Assembly (NCBI GenBank): GCA_040768665.1
Contig: JAXGMN010000038.1
Coordinates: forward strand, 67,192-131,191
DNA length: 64,000 nt
Reading direction: 5' to 3'
Origin: JABWBD01 sp040768665
GTDB taxonomy: Bacteria; Planctomycetota; Planctomycetia; Pirellulales; Thermoguttaceae
Shown here in pieces: positions 15,816 through 25,729 of this stretch. Each line of letters opens with the position of its first letter. Positions within the stretch are counted from its first letter, which is position 1. The position numbers and the translations under genes are program-made. The notes under the pieces were generated by a model. It saw only the letters and a list, made by a program, of their open reading frames with translations, was not told the origin of the DNA and ran no database searches.

Positions 15816-18800
15816 TCAACACCCCGAATCCGACTGCGCCGGGCAGTCCGCGTGGTGCATGTATCGCCGGCTCCGCTCCGTGTCCAAAGCTGCCTCCAGG
15901 CGGGAGAAGATCTCGATTGCCTGCGTCAGGTGCATCTGCCGTCGGGCATCTTGCGCAGGCAAATGCCGGCCGATCTCGGCGTGGGCAAGCGCTTCCTGGT
16001 AGGGTAGCTTTCGTTGCCGGGCGTGCGACAGCGCACGGAGCCATGCTCGCATGGCCGCACGGCGTCTCCCGGCGAGCCAGCGGGCTCGGCCCTTGGCCAA
16101 CCCGGCGTCCGCTCGGCCAAGGGGAAACACGCGTGCATAGCGGCGCAGGCCGCGGCAAGCTCGGCGGGCGAGGCCGGCTGCATCCGGCTGACTGCCGCTT
16201 TCCCACAGGGTGAGATAAGTACCGGCGACTCCGGAGAAGCCGCCGAGCGTGTAGTAGCCGGTCGGCGAAGTGAGTTGTTCGACCATGCGCATCCCGGCGT
16301 CGGCGGCTTCCCGTGCGGCGGGGGCGTTGCCACAACGCAATTGGGCCTGCGCGAGGAGGCCGTAGGATGTGATCGGGGAGACGCGGTCGATGTTCTCCTC
16401 AAACAGGGCCAAGGCGGCTTGCAGAAGCGAGACGGCTTGCTCGGCCTGGTGCGCATCGCTTGCCCGTTTCAGCATTCCCTCCGCCTGGCCGTTGAGACCC
16501 CACGCCTGTTGGAGTTGGTCGCCGCGGTTGCGTGCCGTGTCGTAGAGCTGCTTCCAAAGCTCCGATCCACGTACGAACTGCCCGCCGTGGTATGCTGCCT
16601 GGGCGAGGATCGCGAGGCACTCTCCCCAATGCGACCAATCGCCCAAGCGATGGTAGATTGCCAGCGCCTCGCCGAGCTTTTCCTCGGCTTCCTCGAGTTT
16701 CCCGAGACCGACGGCATAAATGCCGAGTACTTGCCTCACCCAAGCCTTGGCCGGCAGATCGTCGATCTGGTCCGCAACGTTAAAACCTTCGCCAATGTAG
16801 ATCCTTGCGAGCCGGTGCATTCCGACCAGGCCGAAGGAGATGCATGCGTTGGCGTAGGCGCGGGCCAGTTCGGGAGACGCCTCGGCACGCTCCGTCAAGT
16901 TGAGGGTCTTGACAAGCGCGTGCAGGAGGCGCCACTTCTCGCTGGAAAGGTAATAGATTTCGCAGAGCCGTTCGTAGGCCCTCGCCGCCTCAATCCGATG
17001 GGCCGCCTGGTCGGAGATATTTGCCGGCGGCCGTTTGCGCCAACTCCGCGGCAGACGGTGTTGCACCTGCACCAGGACTTGCCCGGCCAACCCCAAGGCC
17101 AGTTGCAAGCGGCCGGCGGGTTCTGCGCGGTGGAGCAATTGCAGGCTTGCTCGCAGGTGTCTCACCGACTCCGGCAGATTGCCCAGCCCGAGGTAGGCTT
17201 CGCCGAGCTGCCGCCGCCAGAAGGCTCGCCGAAATTCGCCGCTTCCGAGCGACGCCGCTTCATCCAATTCCAGCGCGTCGTGAAAGAACACCGCCGCCTC
17301 GGCATACGCGCCGCCGCGCAGCGACTGCCCACCGGCCTTTTCCAGATAGTCGACCGCCCGGGCCGGCTCGCCGGCCAGCCGCCAGTGATGGGCCAGCAAC
17401 GGATAGCAGGAGGAAAGCTGGTCTCGATAAACCTGCTCATACCATTGGGCCGCGGATCGATGGAGCCGCCGCCGCTGGTCGAACAGCAACAGCTCGTACG
17501 CCACTTGCTGAATGATGATATGGCGGAATCCGTAAGCCAGGTCCGGATGCGGGACTTCCATCGAGATCAACTCGGCCTGCGTTGCGGCGGCCAGGTGCTC
17601 GTGCAAACGCGGCCGATCCCGTTCCACGGGGTAGTTGTCGCGCAATGCGCGGAAGCGAAATCGGCGGCCAAAGACACTCGCCACTTTGACCGCCAGTTGG
17701 TGGGAACCGCCCAGCCGATCGATGCGCTCGGCGATCGCACTGTGCAGGGTATCCGGGAAATGAAGGCGGCTGACGTCGGATGATTCCCCCGCGAGGCGGC
17801 ATTGATCGTCCGTGACTTCGATCAGGCCGCTATCGCGGAGTGCGTAGGCCAGCTCTTCGGTGAACAGAGGATTGCCCTCCGATTTGTCATTGACCATCCG
17901 GACGATTGACTCCGGGACTCGGTCCACACCCAACGTCGTGGCGATGAGGTCGGCAGTTTCTTCCGGCGACATCCGTTCCAAACGGAGATACGTGGCCTGC
18001 GGCGAGTGCAGAAGCTGCACGTATTGTCTGGTGCCCGTCTGGCTGAAGGGGCGCGTCACCAGCACCAGGACCAGCGGCCGCACCCGGCGACTGACCAGCT
18101 CTGCCAACGCCCAGGATGCCGAGTCAAGCCAGTGAGCATCCTCTAACACAACCAGCAGCGGACGCGCCTTGGCCGCCCTTCCGAGCAGGTCGATCAGCAG
18201 GTTGCGGGTGTTCTCGCCGCGGACCTGTCCGGTCATGCTGCGGGTCAACTCGTTTTCTGCAAACCCCAGGGGGATAACGTCTTCCAGAAGCGGTGCGCGA
18301 GCGAGCAGCTCCGGCTGGTCCGCGAGTTGCCGCAGGATGTGTTCGCGCCGGGTCTCGGGCGAAGCGGCGGAATCCAGATCCAGCAGCGTCTGAACGATCC
18401 TGCGCCAAGCGTAGTAGAGTGTCGAGGTCTCGACGGCATCGGCCGTTCCGAGCAGTCCGAGGGCGCCCTGGTCGCCAGCGGTCTCGAGCATCTCCCGCAC
18501 GAGCCGCGACTTGCCGATTCCGGCCTCGCCTTCCACGACCACCACGTCGGACTCGTTGCCGCCCACCAGCTCTTGCACCTTCCGTGCCAGCAGCTCACGC
18601 TCTCGTTGCCGCCCTACGAACCAGCTCCGCGCCGGCAGAGCCGGCTCGGAATCGCGCCCGAGGGGCTGATAGACTTGCACGGATGCCACTTTGCCCTTGA
18701 CCATCACGTCGGGGAGACGCTCGAAGCGGAAGCGGGTGCGGGCCATGCGATAAGTCGTTTCGTCGCAAAAAACGTCGTCCAACGCGACCTGCATGAGGCG

Positions 18801-19937
18801 CGAGGCCAGGTTCACGACATCGCCCAACAACGTGTATTCGCGCCGCCGCTGATTCCCGATCGAGCCGCAGAAGACACGGCCCGTGGCAATACCGACCGAG
18901 CTGCGCAACCCCAACTCCCCCAGCCGCGCCCGGACCGCCATGGCTGCCCGAAGACTCCGCGCGGCGTCGTCCTCGTGCGCGAGTGGCGGTACGCCAAAAG
19001 CAGCCAGGAGCGACGTCCCCTTCTCGTCGGTACCCAGCTTGTTGACGCTTCCCTCCAGGCGATAGATCTCTGTCTGGATCGAGCGGACCAGCTCGTGGGC
19101 TCTGGCCGGGGGAGTGGCATAGTTGAGTTCCGGCAAGCTGATGAACAGAGCGGAGACCATCCGGAGCTCGCCCAGCCAGTTCTCGCGGCCCACGACCAGG
19201 CGCGAGGTCACCGCGGCGGGAATGTAGCGGCCGATCACCTCTTCCACTCCGGGGCGGAGTTCCGGGGAGGCAAGCTCAACGGGGTCGTCGTCGGCCGGCC
19301 CCGAGCCGAGCAGTACGGATCCCATCGGCAACTGCTCCCCCTGGAATCTCTTGCCGAGGTGCGACCAGGCCCGCAACGAAACCACGACCTGTCCGGGTTG
19401 CGCCCGTTCGAGTGCAGCAAACGCCTGGACGAAGGCAGGACCACACGCCAGAAACTCCCACCGGTTCATGATCCCGCCGAGATAGAGGACGACGAACTCC
19501 CCGACGCCCACGCCGATCTTCAACGACAATGGTCGCTGATCCGGCGCCTGATAGCCGGACAGGGCCGACTGAAGATTCAACGCGCAGCGAGCCGCATGAC
19601 AGGTGGCGCGGCCCGCCTCCGCCGCCGAGTCCGCGTACCACGCGGCCAAGATCGCATCGCCTGCGGTCCGCAGCACGTCGCCGCCGTGACGGAGGATTCC
19701 GTCGATGGCGCGGCCGAAATAGTCGTTGAGGATTTCGTTCAACAACTCGGCTCCCAACGCCCCCTGCTTGGCCAAACGCTCCGTGATCGCCGTGAATCCC
19801 GACAGATCGGCAACCAGCACGGCACCGTTGAGCGTATTGACAGCGGCGTCATCCGGCGATGACGCGCTCGCGATGTGCCGCAGCACGATCTTGGGCAAGT
19901 AACTGGTGAGGGTCGGGGCAACTTCTGCTTCGAGCAT
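15816..19937 (-). CDS. Soluble-adenylyl-cyclase-like protein: two class III cyclase domains, AAA ATPase, TPR region
   Basis: The 1373-aa protein has the architecture of mammalian soluble adenylyl cyclase (ADCY10). C1 (residues about 35-210) contains VADLSGFTAITERL and GGDVLRTAGDAILAAW; Asp44 and Asp94 fit the two metal-binding aspartates. C2 (about 255-425) contains VNKLGTDEKGTSLLAAFG and VFCGSIGNQRRREYTLLGD, close in pattern to sAC C2. An AAA_16-type ATPase follows (WFVGRQREREL, Walker A GEAGIGKS, LLVVLEDAHWLD), then a long helical TPR-like C-terminus. The position of the bicarbonate-responsive Lys of sAC (four residues before the second Asp) is Arg90. The base-binding Lys is kept, but its Asp partner appears as Glu. 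It is probably a cytosolic cAMP synthase. The ATP/GTP preference and the signal are not proven by sequence. Confidence 0.88.
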   Translation of the reverse strand: MLEAEVAPTLTSYLPKIVLRHIASASSPDDAAVNTLNGAVLVADLSGFTAITERLAKQGALGAELLNEILNDYFGRAIDGILRHGGDVLRTAGDAILAAWYADSAAEAGRATCHAARCALNLQSALSGYQAPDQRPLSLKIGVGVGEFVVLYLGGIMNRWEFLACGPAFVQAFAALERAQPGQVVVSLRAWSHLGKRFQGEQLPMGSVLLGSGPADDDPVELASPELRPGVEEVIGRYIPAAVTSRLVVGRENWLGELRMVSALFISLPELNYATPPARAHELVRSIQTEIYRLEGSVNKLGTDEKGTSLLAAFGVPPLAHEDDAARSLRAAMAVRARLGELGLRSSVGIATGRVFCGSIGNQRRREYTLLGDVVNLASRLMQVALDDVFCDETTYRMARTRFRFERLPDVMVKGKVASVQVYQPLGRDSEPALPARSWFVGRQRERELLARKVQELVGGNESDVVVVEGEAGIGKSRLVREMLETAGDQGALGLLGTADAVETSTLYYAWRRIVQTLLDLDSAASPETRREHILRQLADQPELLARAPLLEDVIPLGFAENELTRSMTGQVRGENTRNLLIDLLGRAAKARPLLVVLEDAHWLDSASWALAELVSRRVRPLVLVLVTRPFSQTGTRQYVQLLHSPQATYLRLERMSPEETADLIATTLGVDRVPESIVRMVNDKSEGNPLFTEELAYALRDSGLIEVTDDQCRLAGESSDVSRLHFPDTLHSAIAERIDRLGGSHQLAVKVASVFGRRFRFRALRDNYPVERDRPRLHEHLAAATQAELISMEVPHPDLAYGFRHIIIQQVAYELLLFDQRRRLHRSAAQWYEQVYRDQLSSCYPLLAHHWRLAGEPARAVDYLEKAGGQSLRGGAYAEAAVFFHDALELDEAASLGSGEFRRAFWRRQLGEAYLGLGNLPESVRHLRASLQLLHRAEPAGRLQLALGLAGQVLVQVQHRLPRSWRKRPPANISDQAAHRIEAARAYERLCEIYYLSSEKWRLLHALVKTLNLTERAEASPELARAYANACISFGLVGMHRLARIYIGEGFNVADQIDDLPAKAWVRQVLGIYAVGLGKLEEAEEKLGEALAIYHRLGDWSHWGECLAILAQAAYHGGQFVRGSELWKQLYDTARNRGDQLQQAWGLNGQAEGMLKRASDAHQAEQAVSLLQAALALFEENIDRVSPITSYGLLAQAQLRCGNAPAAREAADAGMRMVEQLTSPTGYYTLGGFSGVAGTYLTLWESGSQPDAAGLARRACRGLRRYARVFPLGRADAGLAKGRARWLAGRRRAAMRAWLRALSHARQRKLPYQEALAHAEIGRHLPAQDARRQMHLTQAIEIFSRLEAALDTERSRRYMHHADCPAQSDSGC

Positions 19938-20021
19938 CCGGTGCTTTCTTCACCCCCTCTGCACGAAAGAGATTCGGCTACTCCTTCCGCGCCGAGCGAT
20001 TGTGTTAAGGTAAAGGGGCAT

Positions 20022-20111
20022 GGTTCAAAACGGGGGCGGGCACCTCGCCGTGCGACGCTTTTTGCTGGATTACGGTTGGGTGTGGCTCGGAACGAGTCCC
20101 GTTCTTGAACC
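20022..20111. repeat. Palindromic element in the cyclase/GH127 intergenic region
   Basis: The ends are inverted: GGTTCAAAACGGGGGCGG at the left, and GTCCCGTTCTTGAACC at the right. The core resembles the GGGGGCAGGCACC...GTCCCC family seen elsewhere in the window (20353, 40912, 49235). It occupies part of a 679-base stretch (19938-20616) in which I see no gene. Confidence 0.6.
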
Positions 20112-20352
20112 GGGCGAGCGGAGGCCACCCCTAACGGCCTAAATCGGCCAGCGCAAAATGTTACGGGCCGGGACCTGTTTGGACCACCGCCCCGCAGGCG
20201 TGGCACCTGGAAACTTCGTCCGAAGGGCGGCGGCAGTCGGTCTGGGTGATGATTCGAGGCTCTTGATGGTGTACATCCGATCACAGGCGTGCGCGTAAGT
20301 CCGGACCAGTCGGAGGAAGGGTGACTAAAAAGTCGGTTACCGTTCCGGCGGA

Positions 20353-20439
20353 AGAGAGGGGGGACAGGTGCATGTTCTCGGCCAACGTCTTCGACGCGAA
20401 AATGCTCGGACTCGCCGAAAAATGGACTGGTCCCCGACC
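20353..20439. repeat. GGGGACAGG...TGGTCCCC palindromic element
   Basis: The left side AGAGGGGGGACAGGTGCATG and the right side ATGGACTGGTCCCCGACC are imperfect inverted copies around a core containing CTCGGCC and CTCGCCGA. The arrangement matches the element at 49235-49335 (GGGGGCAGGCACAT...AGCCAGTCCCCGAC). Apart from this and the element at 20022, the region 19938-20616 shows no supported gene; it probably contains the promoter of the cyclase gene. Confidence 0.55.
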
Positions 20440-20616
20440 GGGGGCGTGAACGGTTACGGATCAATGCAGGAAGCGTTCCAGTTGCCAGCCTGTCCACTTG
20501 GTTCGTCAACATTGCATGCCGTTTCATGTGGCATAAACAGATGATGTTGTGAAGGAGCGTGCCCTACAACCGAGCCGACCGGATGCATTTCTTGTTCTTT
20601 CGTGTTGCTGCCTTCC

Positions 20617-23349
20617 TCATCGGCGATCCTCGCTCGGGCGATTCACGACGCCCTGGACAATGGCGTCGGCGAGGGCTTTCATTCCCCTGTCGCCCGGGTG
20701 GCCGGCGACGCCGGCGTGCGTAAACGATCGTTCTGAACTCGCTCGGTTGGCAGCATCCTGGCCGAGCGTTCCGGCATTGACGAAGATGCCGCCGGCCTCG
20801 TTGCAGGCATCTCGGAGCACATCGTCCTTTGCGGCATTCGCCCAGAAACAGCTTCGCACCACCACCATCGGACGGCGACTGGCAAGGGCACATCTCAGGA
20901 TGCTCGTCACCCCGGCCTTAAACCTGGCCTTGGCATCCTCGCTTTCCAACGCGGGTACATTCTCGCCGATCGCGAGAATCACCAGGTCGGGATCAAACGC
21001 GAATGCGTCCTTCATCTTCAGGTCCACGTCATAAGTCGCGTAGTTGCGTTCGAAGTCCGCGATGTTCCTGACCATGATCCGGGGTGTCGATCGGGCATGC
21101 TGAGCCAGCGCGCCGGTCACCAGATGGACGTAATCCTTGTCCTCGGAGCTGGCTGCCATGCCCCAGTTTCCGGTCCAGCCGATATCCGCCTTAGGACCGT
21201 GCAGGGTAATGCTGTTTCCCAAGAAGAGAATACGGCGAATGGCCGACGGTCGGACTTCCGGCTCGGAGGTTACCGGAAACATGGAGATTCGGAACTTGGT
21301 GCAGCCGTAGGGGACGAGCGTTAATCGCTCCGGGGACTTTTCTTTCGCAGCCGGCACAATCGGCAGCCGCGGTGCTTTGGGGTCGGGATTCCAGGCGATT
21401 TCGACCGCATTGGCCTGCAATTTCAAGGGCGCCGCAAGCGGCCAGTCCCACGGGGCAGGCATCGCGACTCGCTCCAGCTTCAGGTTGGGTTCCTGCACGT
21501 CCAAGGCGAACTTCCAGCGGGCGGACGGATCGGGCGTGTTGGCGTCCGCGGTGTCCGGAATCGCTAGCGAGAACAGCAAGGGGCCGTAGGAGACCGAGGC
21601 GTAAGGCACGCCGCGGGTGCTGCAAGCTTCCGGGACCGTGACGCGTGTGGCTCGGTGGGCGCCGTCGTAAGGAGCGCCCTCGGCGGCGTCCCGGCCGATC
21701 TCAACTCTCGCCGTCATGGGAAGGTGCAGCCGAACGGTGTCGCCCGGCTCCCAGGTGCGGTGGACCCTTGCAAACCCGCGGGCATTCCGCTCGACGGCAA
21801 CCGGGAGGCCGTTCACGTCCAGGCCCGGAGTCTTGCACCAGCCGGGAATGCGGAAATCCAACGGGAAGGCTGCCTCTCGCGCCGGCTGCACGGATATCTC
21901 GATGGTCTCGTTGAAGGGATAGTCGGTCTTGCAGGTGATCTCCGTCGGGACGCGGTCGGCCGCCAGCGAGGTCACCTTGCAAGGGCCGTAACAGGTGGCT
22001 GCCAGGCCGTTGTCGCAGGTGGCCATCCACATGTGCGTGACATACAAGGGCACGATTCGGTTGAGCGCGGCGGTACAGCACAGCGGCGAGTGCTTCTGTT
22101 GATAGGTGCCGCCTCGGGCCCTGGGGCCGTGCGGGAAGTCGGGCGACAGGTTGGCGAACCGGTTGGGGCTCTGGAAATAGACATGCGTCTTGAAATCGCG
22201 TGAGACGGTGGCCGGCCCCGCGTTGAAGAATGCCCGCTCCGCCCGGTCGGCCATCCGGCCTTCGCCCGACACCGACAGCAGGCAGATCTGGCTCCAGACG
22301 TATCCTGCCACGTCGCAAGTTTCGCTGCCCCGGAATGCTCCGGTGGGACCATACCACTCGTCGGAAACGGGCACTCCGTGCGGTTGCATGGCCACACGTT
22401 CGAGCAGGTCGTGCCAGCCGATGGCGGCCTGAAGGTAGCGCCGGTCGCCGGTCCATAGATAGCCCACGGCCCAGGGCGTCGTGCTTTCGATGAACTCGAC
22501 CACGTGGGCGTTGTCGACGGTCGTGCCCGGATTCAGATCGGGCGGTCGGCGATACCGGGCGAGACTCGGCGCCAGTGCCGCGTCGTCGCACTTGAACATC
22601 GCGTCGAGCGCGGCGGCGATGTTTCGATTGCCCGTCCAGCAGAACGTGTCGTAGGCCGGCCACAGATTCGACAGATTGCCGGTGATCGATCGCAGGCAGT
22701 CCGGGTCTGCGGAATATGCCTTCTCGAGGGCCTCCAGAACGTGTTTGTCGCCTGAAGCGGCGTAGAAACCGGTCATGGCGCGTCCCAGCAGGCCGCACGC
22801 CCACAGCGGCCAGCCGTCCAGGGCAGCATTGACCGCTTCCCGGTCGCCAGGCTCATTCCGGTCGAGCCACCATAGGAAGAGCAAGCCATCGGTGTTCATA
22901 TTATCGGCCACCGCGTACAGCCGCCGCTTCGCCTGGGCGATCAGCGCTTCGTCGTGCAAGGCGTAGCCCAGGCGCGCGAGGCCGTCGAACCAGTAGCCGC
23001 CGCCTTCGTAAGGCCAGGCGCCCTTGTACCACAGAAGTCGTTCGCCGGTCATCTGGTGGTTGGGAGCCCAGGCCCGCTTGAACTCGTCGTCCACCTCGTC
23101 CATGTGGCCGGTGAAACCAGCCCGCGCCGCCAGGCACCAGTCGCGCAGCCAACCAGCAGGTTCGACGGCGCCGGGAGGCAGCGGCAGCAGTGCCGGACGC
23201 GTCGGCGGCTCAAAGGGCCGCGCGTCGTTGACCGACGCGGCCTTGCGCTTGCTCATTTCGGCGCTCTTGGCCGGTTCATCGCCCGCCAAGTAACCCGCCA
23301 GTCCCAGGACCGGCACCAGCCAAAGCCATCGATTCAGTTCTGTCGTCAT
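20617..23349 (-). CDS. Secreted GH127-like glycoside hydrolase fused to an SGNH hydrolase
   Basis: The start at 23349 gives a signal peptide (TELNRWLWLVPVLGLAGYLA). Residues about 50-650 resemble the DUF1680/GH127 beta-L-arabinofuranosidase fold: an (alpha/alpha)6 barrel with MTGERLLWYKGAWPYEGGGY, ETCDVAGYVWSQICLL and the cysteine pair of SPLCCTAALNR, in the region where GH127 enzymes have their Zn/Cys nucleophile site. The final roughly 190 residues form a separate SGNH/GDSL domain: RRILFLGNSITLHG (block I serine), LVILAIGENVPALE, and a C-terminal HAGVAGHPGDRGM block with the Asp/His pair. The combination suggests removal of an acyl group and a glycosidic residue from one polysaccharide. The sulfatase on the other strand fits polysaccharide degradation. 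The substrate is unknown. Confidence 0.85.
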   Translation of the reverse strand: MTTELNRWLWLVPVLGLAGYLAGDEPAKSAEMSKRKAASVNDARPFEPPTRPALLPLPPGAVEPAGWLRDWCLAARAGFTGHMDEVDDEFKRAWAPNHQMTGERLLWYKGAWPYEGGGYWFDGLARLGYALHDEALIAQAKRRLYAVADNMNTDGLLFLWWLDRNEPGDREAVNAALDGWPLWACGLLGRAMTGFYAASGDKHVLEALEKAYSADPDCLRSITGNLSNLWPAYDTFCWTGNRNIAAALDAMFKCDDAALAPSLARYRRPPDLNPGTTVDNAHVVEFIESTTPWAVGYLWTGDRRYLQAAIGWHDLLERVAMQPHGVPVSDEWYGPTGAFRGSETCDVAGYVWSQICLLSVSGEGRMADRAERAFFNAGPATVSRDFKTHVYFQSPNRFANLSPDFPHGPRARGGTYQQKHSPLCCTAALNRIVPLYVTHMWMATCDNGLAATCYGPCKVTSLAADRVPTEITCKTDYPFNETIEISVQPAREAAFPLDFRIPGWCKTPGLDVNGLPVAVERNARGFARVHRTWEPGDTVRLHLPMTARVEIGRDAAEGAPYDGAHRATRVTVPEACSTRGVPYASVSYGPLLFSLAIPDTADANTPDPSARWKFALDVQEPNLKLERVAMPAPWDWPLAAPLKLQANAVEIAWNPDPKAPRLPIVPAAKEKSPERLTLVPYGCTKFRISMFPVTSEPEVRPSAIRRILFLGNSITLHGPKADIGWTGNWGMAASSEDKDYVHLVTGALAQHARSTPRIMVRNIADFERNYATYDVDLKMKDAFAFDPDLVILAIGENVPALESEDAKARFKAGVTSILRCALASRRPMVVVRSCFWANAAKDDVLRDACNEAGGIFVNAGTLGQDAANRASSERSFTHAGVAGHPGDRGMKALADAIVQGVVNRPSEDRR

Positions 23350-23413
23350 GTTTGCTTTCCCGCTTCTTGAGCTCGGATTGCGTTTCACGGTAGTCGCCTT
23401 ATGATACTCAAGT

Positions 23414-23552
23414 TGTAAACGCCACGACCAGGTTTACCCCGGTGGGGCAATGTTTGGCAACTACAAACCGGACGCCGGCAACGGGTGTTTATGTGGCGTT
23501 TGTAGTTGCCAAACATCGCCCCACCGACGCGGGGTCGGTGGTGGCGTTTACA
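23414..23552. repeat. MITE-like 139-bp inverted repeat
   Basis: The ends are TGTAAACGCCAC and GTGGCGTTTACA, perfect inverted repeats. Inside, GGTGGGGCAATGTTTGGCAA faces TTGCCAAACATCGCCCCACC, so nearly the whole element folds on itself. There is no open frame of note. It sits in the divergent space between the GH127 and sulfatase genes, which share this upstream region, and it may carry or disturb promoter sequence. Confidence 0.8.
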
Positions 23553-23699
23553 GTCTGAGGCGTCTGCTGCTGATAGCGAATATTGCACCGGGAGACGCTC
23601 ACTTGCTGGCCTACGTGCAGGTCGCCCAAGTCGGCCACGACGACGTGATTGGAGCCGGCAGTGGTGGCAGCCGATAATGAACCGAGGAGAAACAAACCT

Positions 23700-25604
23700 A
23701 TGACACGAATCACGTTTTGTATCGTCGCGGCCCTTTCACTGGCCCTGGTTTCGGCAGGGCCGTCGCTCAGCGGCGCACTCGCGGCATCGCCTGCCCCGCC
23801 CAACTTCGTCTTCATCCTCGCCGACGATCTCGGCTGGAGCGATACCACGCTTTTCGGCACCACGAAGTTCTACCAGACGCCGAACATCGAGCGCTTGGCG
23901 GAGCGAGGGCTCGTGTTCACGCGAGCCTACGCGGCCAGTCCGCTCTGCTCTCCCACCCGTGCCAGCATTCTCACCGGCCAGAATCCCGCAAGAATCGGCA
24001 TTACTTCACCGGTCTGCCATCTGCCCGAAGTGCGGCTTGCCGCCTCGGTCCGCCCCAAGGCGCCGGCCGGCGCGAAGGCGCTCATCTGCGATAGCGCCAC
24101 GCGGTTGAAGACCGAATACGTGACGCTCGCCGAGCGGTTGAAGCAAGCCGGCTACGCCACGGGCCATTTTGGCAAGTGGCATCTCGGCCGGGAGCCGTAT
24201 TCGCCGTTGCAGCAAGGCTTCGATGTCGACGTGCCACACCATCCCGGCCCCGGGCCGGCCGGCAGTTTCGTTGCCCCGTGGAAATTCAAAGATTTCAAGG
24301 AGCGGTCGCCCGGCGAACATATCGAAGACCGCATGGCGGACGAAGCCGTGGCCTTTATCGAGCGTTACAAGGACGGCGCCTTCTTTCTCAACTACTGGCA
24401 GTTCAGCGTTCACGCGCCTTTCGACGCGAAAAAGGATCTCATCGAAAAGCACCGCGCCCGTGTCGATCCGAACGATCCGCAGCGAAGTCCCACATACGCC
24501 GCCATGGTCGAGTCGCTCGACGATGCCGTCGGCACACTGCTCGACGCGCTCGACCGGCTCGGGCTGACGGAACGCACCGCCGTCATCTTCTTCTCCGATA
24601 ACGGCGGCAACATGTACAACGAGGTCGACGGCACCACACCGACCAGCAACGTCCCCCTGCGAGGCGGCAAGGCGACGATGTTCGAGGGCGGCATTCGGGT
24701 TCCCTGCGTCGTCGCCTGGCCTGGCGTAACAACCCCCAACACTCGCACGGATACGCCAATCCAGAGCACCGACTTCTACCCCACGATCCTTCGCCTCCTC
24801 GGATTGCCGCCGACGGCCGATCATCCGCTCGACGGCGTCGATATCGGCCCGATTTTCCGTGGTGAACCGTTTGATCATGGCGCGATCTTCACGTTTTTCC
24901 CGCATCAGCCCCAAGTCCCCGACAACCTGGCGCCCGCCGTCAGCGTGCACCGCGGCGAATGGAAACTGATCCGTCTATTTCACGAAGGGGAAAATGGCTC
25001 GCACACCTACCACCTGTACAACCTGGCCGACGATATCGGCGAAACCAACAACCTCGCCGCCGCCAAACCCGGCCTGGTCCGAGAGCTCGACGGGCTGATT
25101 ACCGCCTTCCTCAAGGAGACCGCCGCCGTCGTGCCGGAACCGAACCCGGCCTGGAATCCCAAGCTGGTCGAATCCGGCGATTGGCGAGGGAGCAACGACA
25201 CGCAACTGGCCATCGACAAGGGCGAACTCACCATTGTCTCGACCGGCGGCGATCCCTGGATCGCCACGCGCGACGTGCCGGCCGACGCGCACGGGCCCTT
25301 CACCGTCCGGCTGCGGCTGAAATCCAGCGCAGCCGGTCCGGGCTTTGTCTATTTCGGCACGCCGGCCAGAACCCGATTCGGCCTCGACCAGTCGGTCCGG
25401 TTTCCTATCGAGCATGACGGCGTCTGGCACGACTACGAGATCAAGATTCCGCCGGCAAGCATCACGGCCCTGCGTTTGGACCCCGGCAGTGCACCGGGCG
25501 AGGTCCGCATCGCTTGTTTCATGCTGATCGATGGCCAGGGTCGGGAAGTCAAACGCTGGTTGCCGGTAGAGGAGCGATTGAGTTCGGAGTCGGCGAAGCA
25601 ATGA
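23700..25604 (+). CDS. Secreted type I (formylglycine) sulfatase
   Basis: The enzyme hydrolyses sulfate esters, probably from polysaccharides. ATG 23700 has AGGAG upstream and gives a signal peptide with a likely cleavage near LAASPAPP. ILADDLGWSDTT supplies the first metal aspartates (Asp42, Asp43). PLCSPTRASILTGQ contains the formylglycine motif C-x-P-x-R with Cys83 as the residue to be oxidised. GHFGKWHLG, FFLNYWQFSVHAPF and FFSDNGGN are the remaining active-site blocks. After the catalytic domain (to about residue 480) an extra C-terminal beta-rich segment follows (GDPWIATRDVPADAHGPFTV onward), perhaps a binding module. It diverges from the GH127-SGNH gene, and the two probably serve the same substrate. 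Confidence 0.93.
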   Translation: MTRITFCIVAALSLALVSAGPSLSGALAASPAPPNFVFILADDLGWSDTTLFGTTKFYQTPNIERLAERGLVFTRAYAASPLCSPTRASILTGQNPARIGITSPVCHLPEVRLAASVRPKAPAGAKALICDSATRLKTEYVTLAERLKQAGYATGHFGKWHLGREPYSPLQQGFDVDVPHHPGPGPAGSFVAPWKFKDFKERSPGEHIEDRMADEAVAFIERYKDGAFFLNYWQFSVHAPFDAKKDLIEKHRARVDPNDPQRSPTYAAMVESLDDAVGTLLDALDRLGLTERTAVIFFSDNGGNMYNEVDGTTPTSNVPLRGGKATMFEGGIRVPCVVAWPGVTTPNTRTDTPIQSTDFYPTILRLLGLPPTADHPLDGVDIGPIFRGEPFDHGAIFTFFPHQPQVPDNLAPAVSVHRGEWKLIRLFHEGENGSHTYHLYNLADDIGETNNLAAAKPGLVRELDGLITAFLKETAAVVPEPNPAWNPKLVESGDWRGSNDTQLAIDKGELTIVSTGGDPWIATRDVPADAHGPFTVRLRLKSSAAGPGFVYFGTPARTRFGLDQSVRFPIEHDGVWHDYEIKIPPASITALRLDPGSAPGEVRIACFMLIDGQGREVKRWLPVEERLSSESAKQ

Positions 25605-25729
25605 TACGAGATCCACTGGATGCAGTAACAGCCTACATTCGCCGCACCGCGCGATCGCTTCCAATGCTCGTTGAGGCGACCGCCATTGTTCGGCTTGCAC
25701 CTGGAAAAGGTAGTCCAGGGAAGTCACTG

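Noticed and set aside
18327..19862. Long plus-strand frame opposite the cyclase domains
   Set aside because: The minus frame carries clear class III cyclase and ATPase motifs; the plus frame has none.
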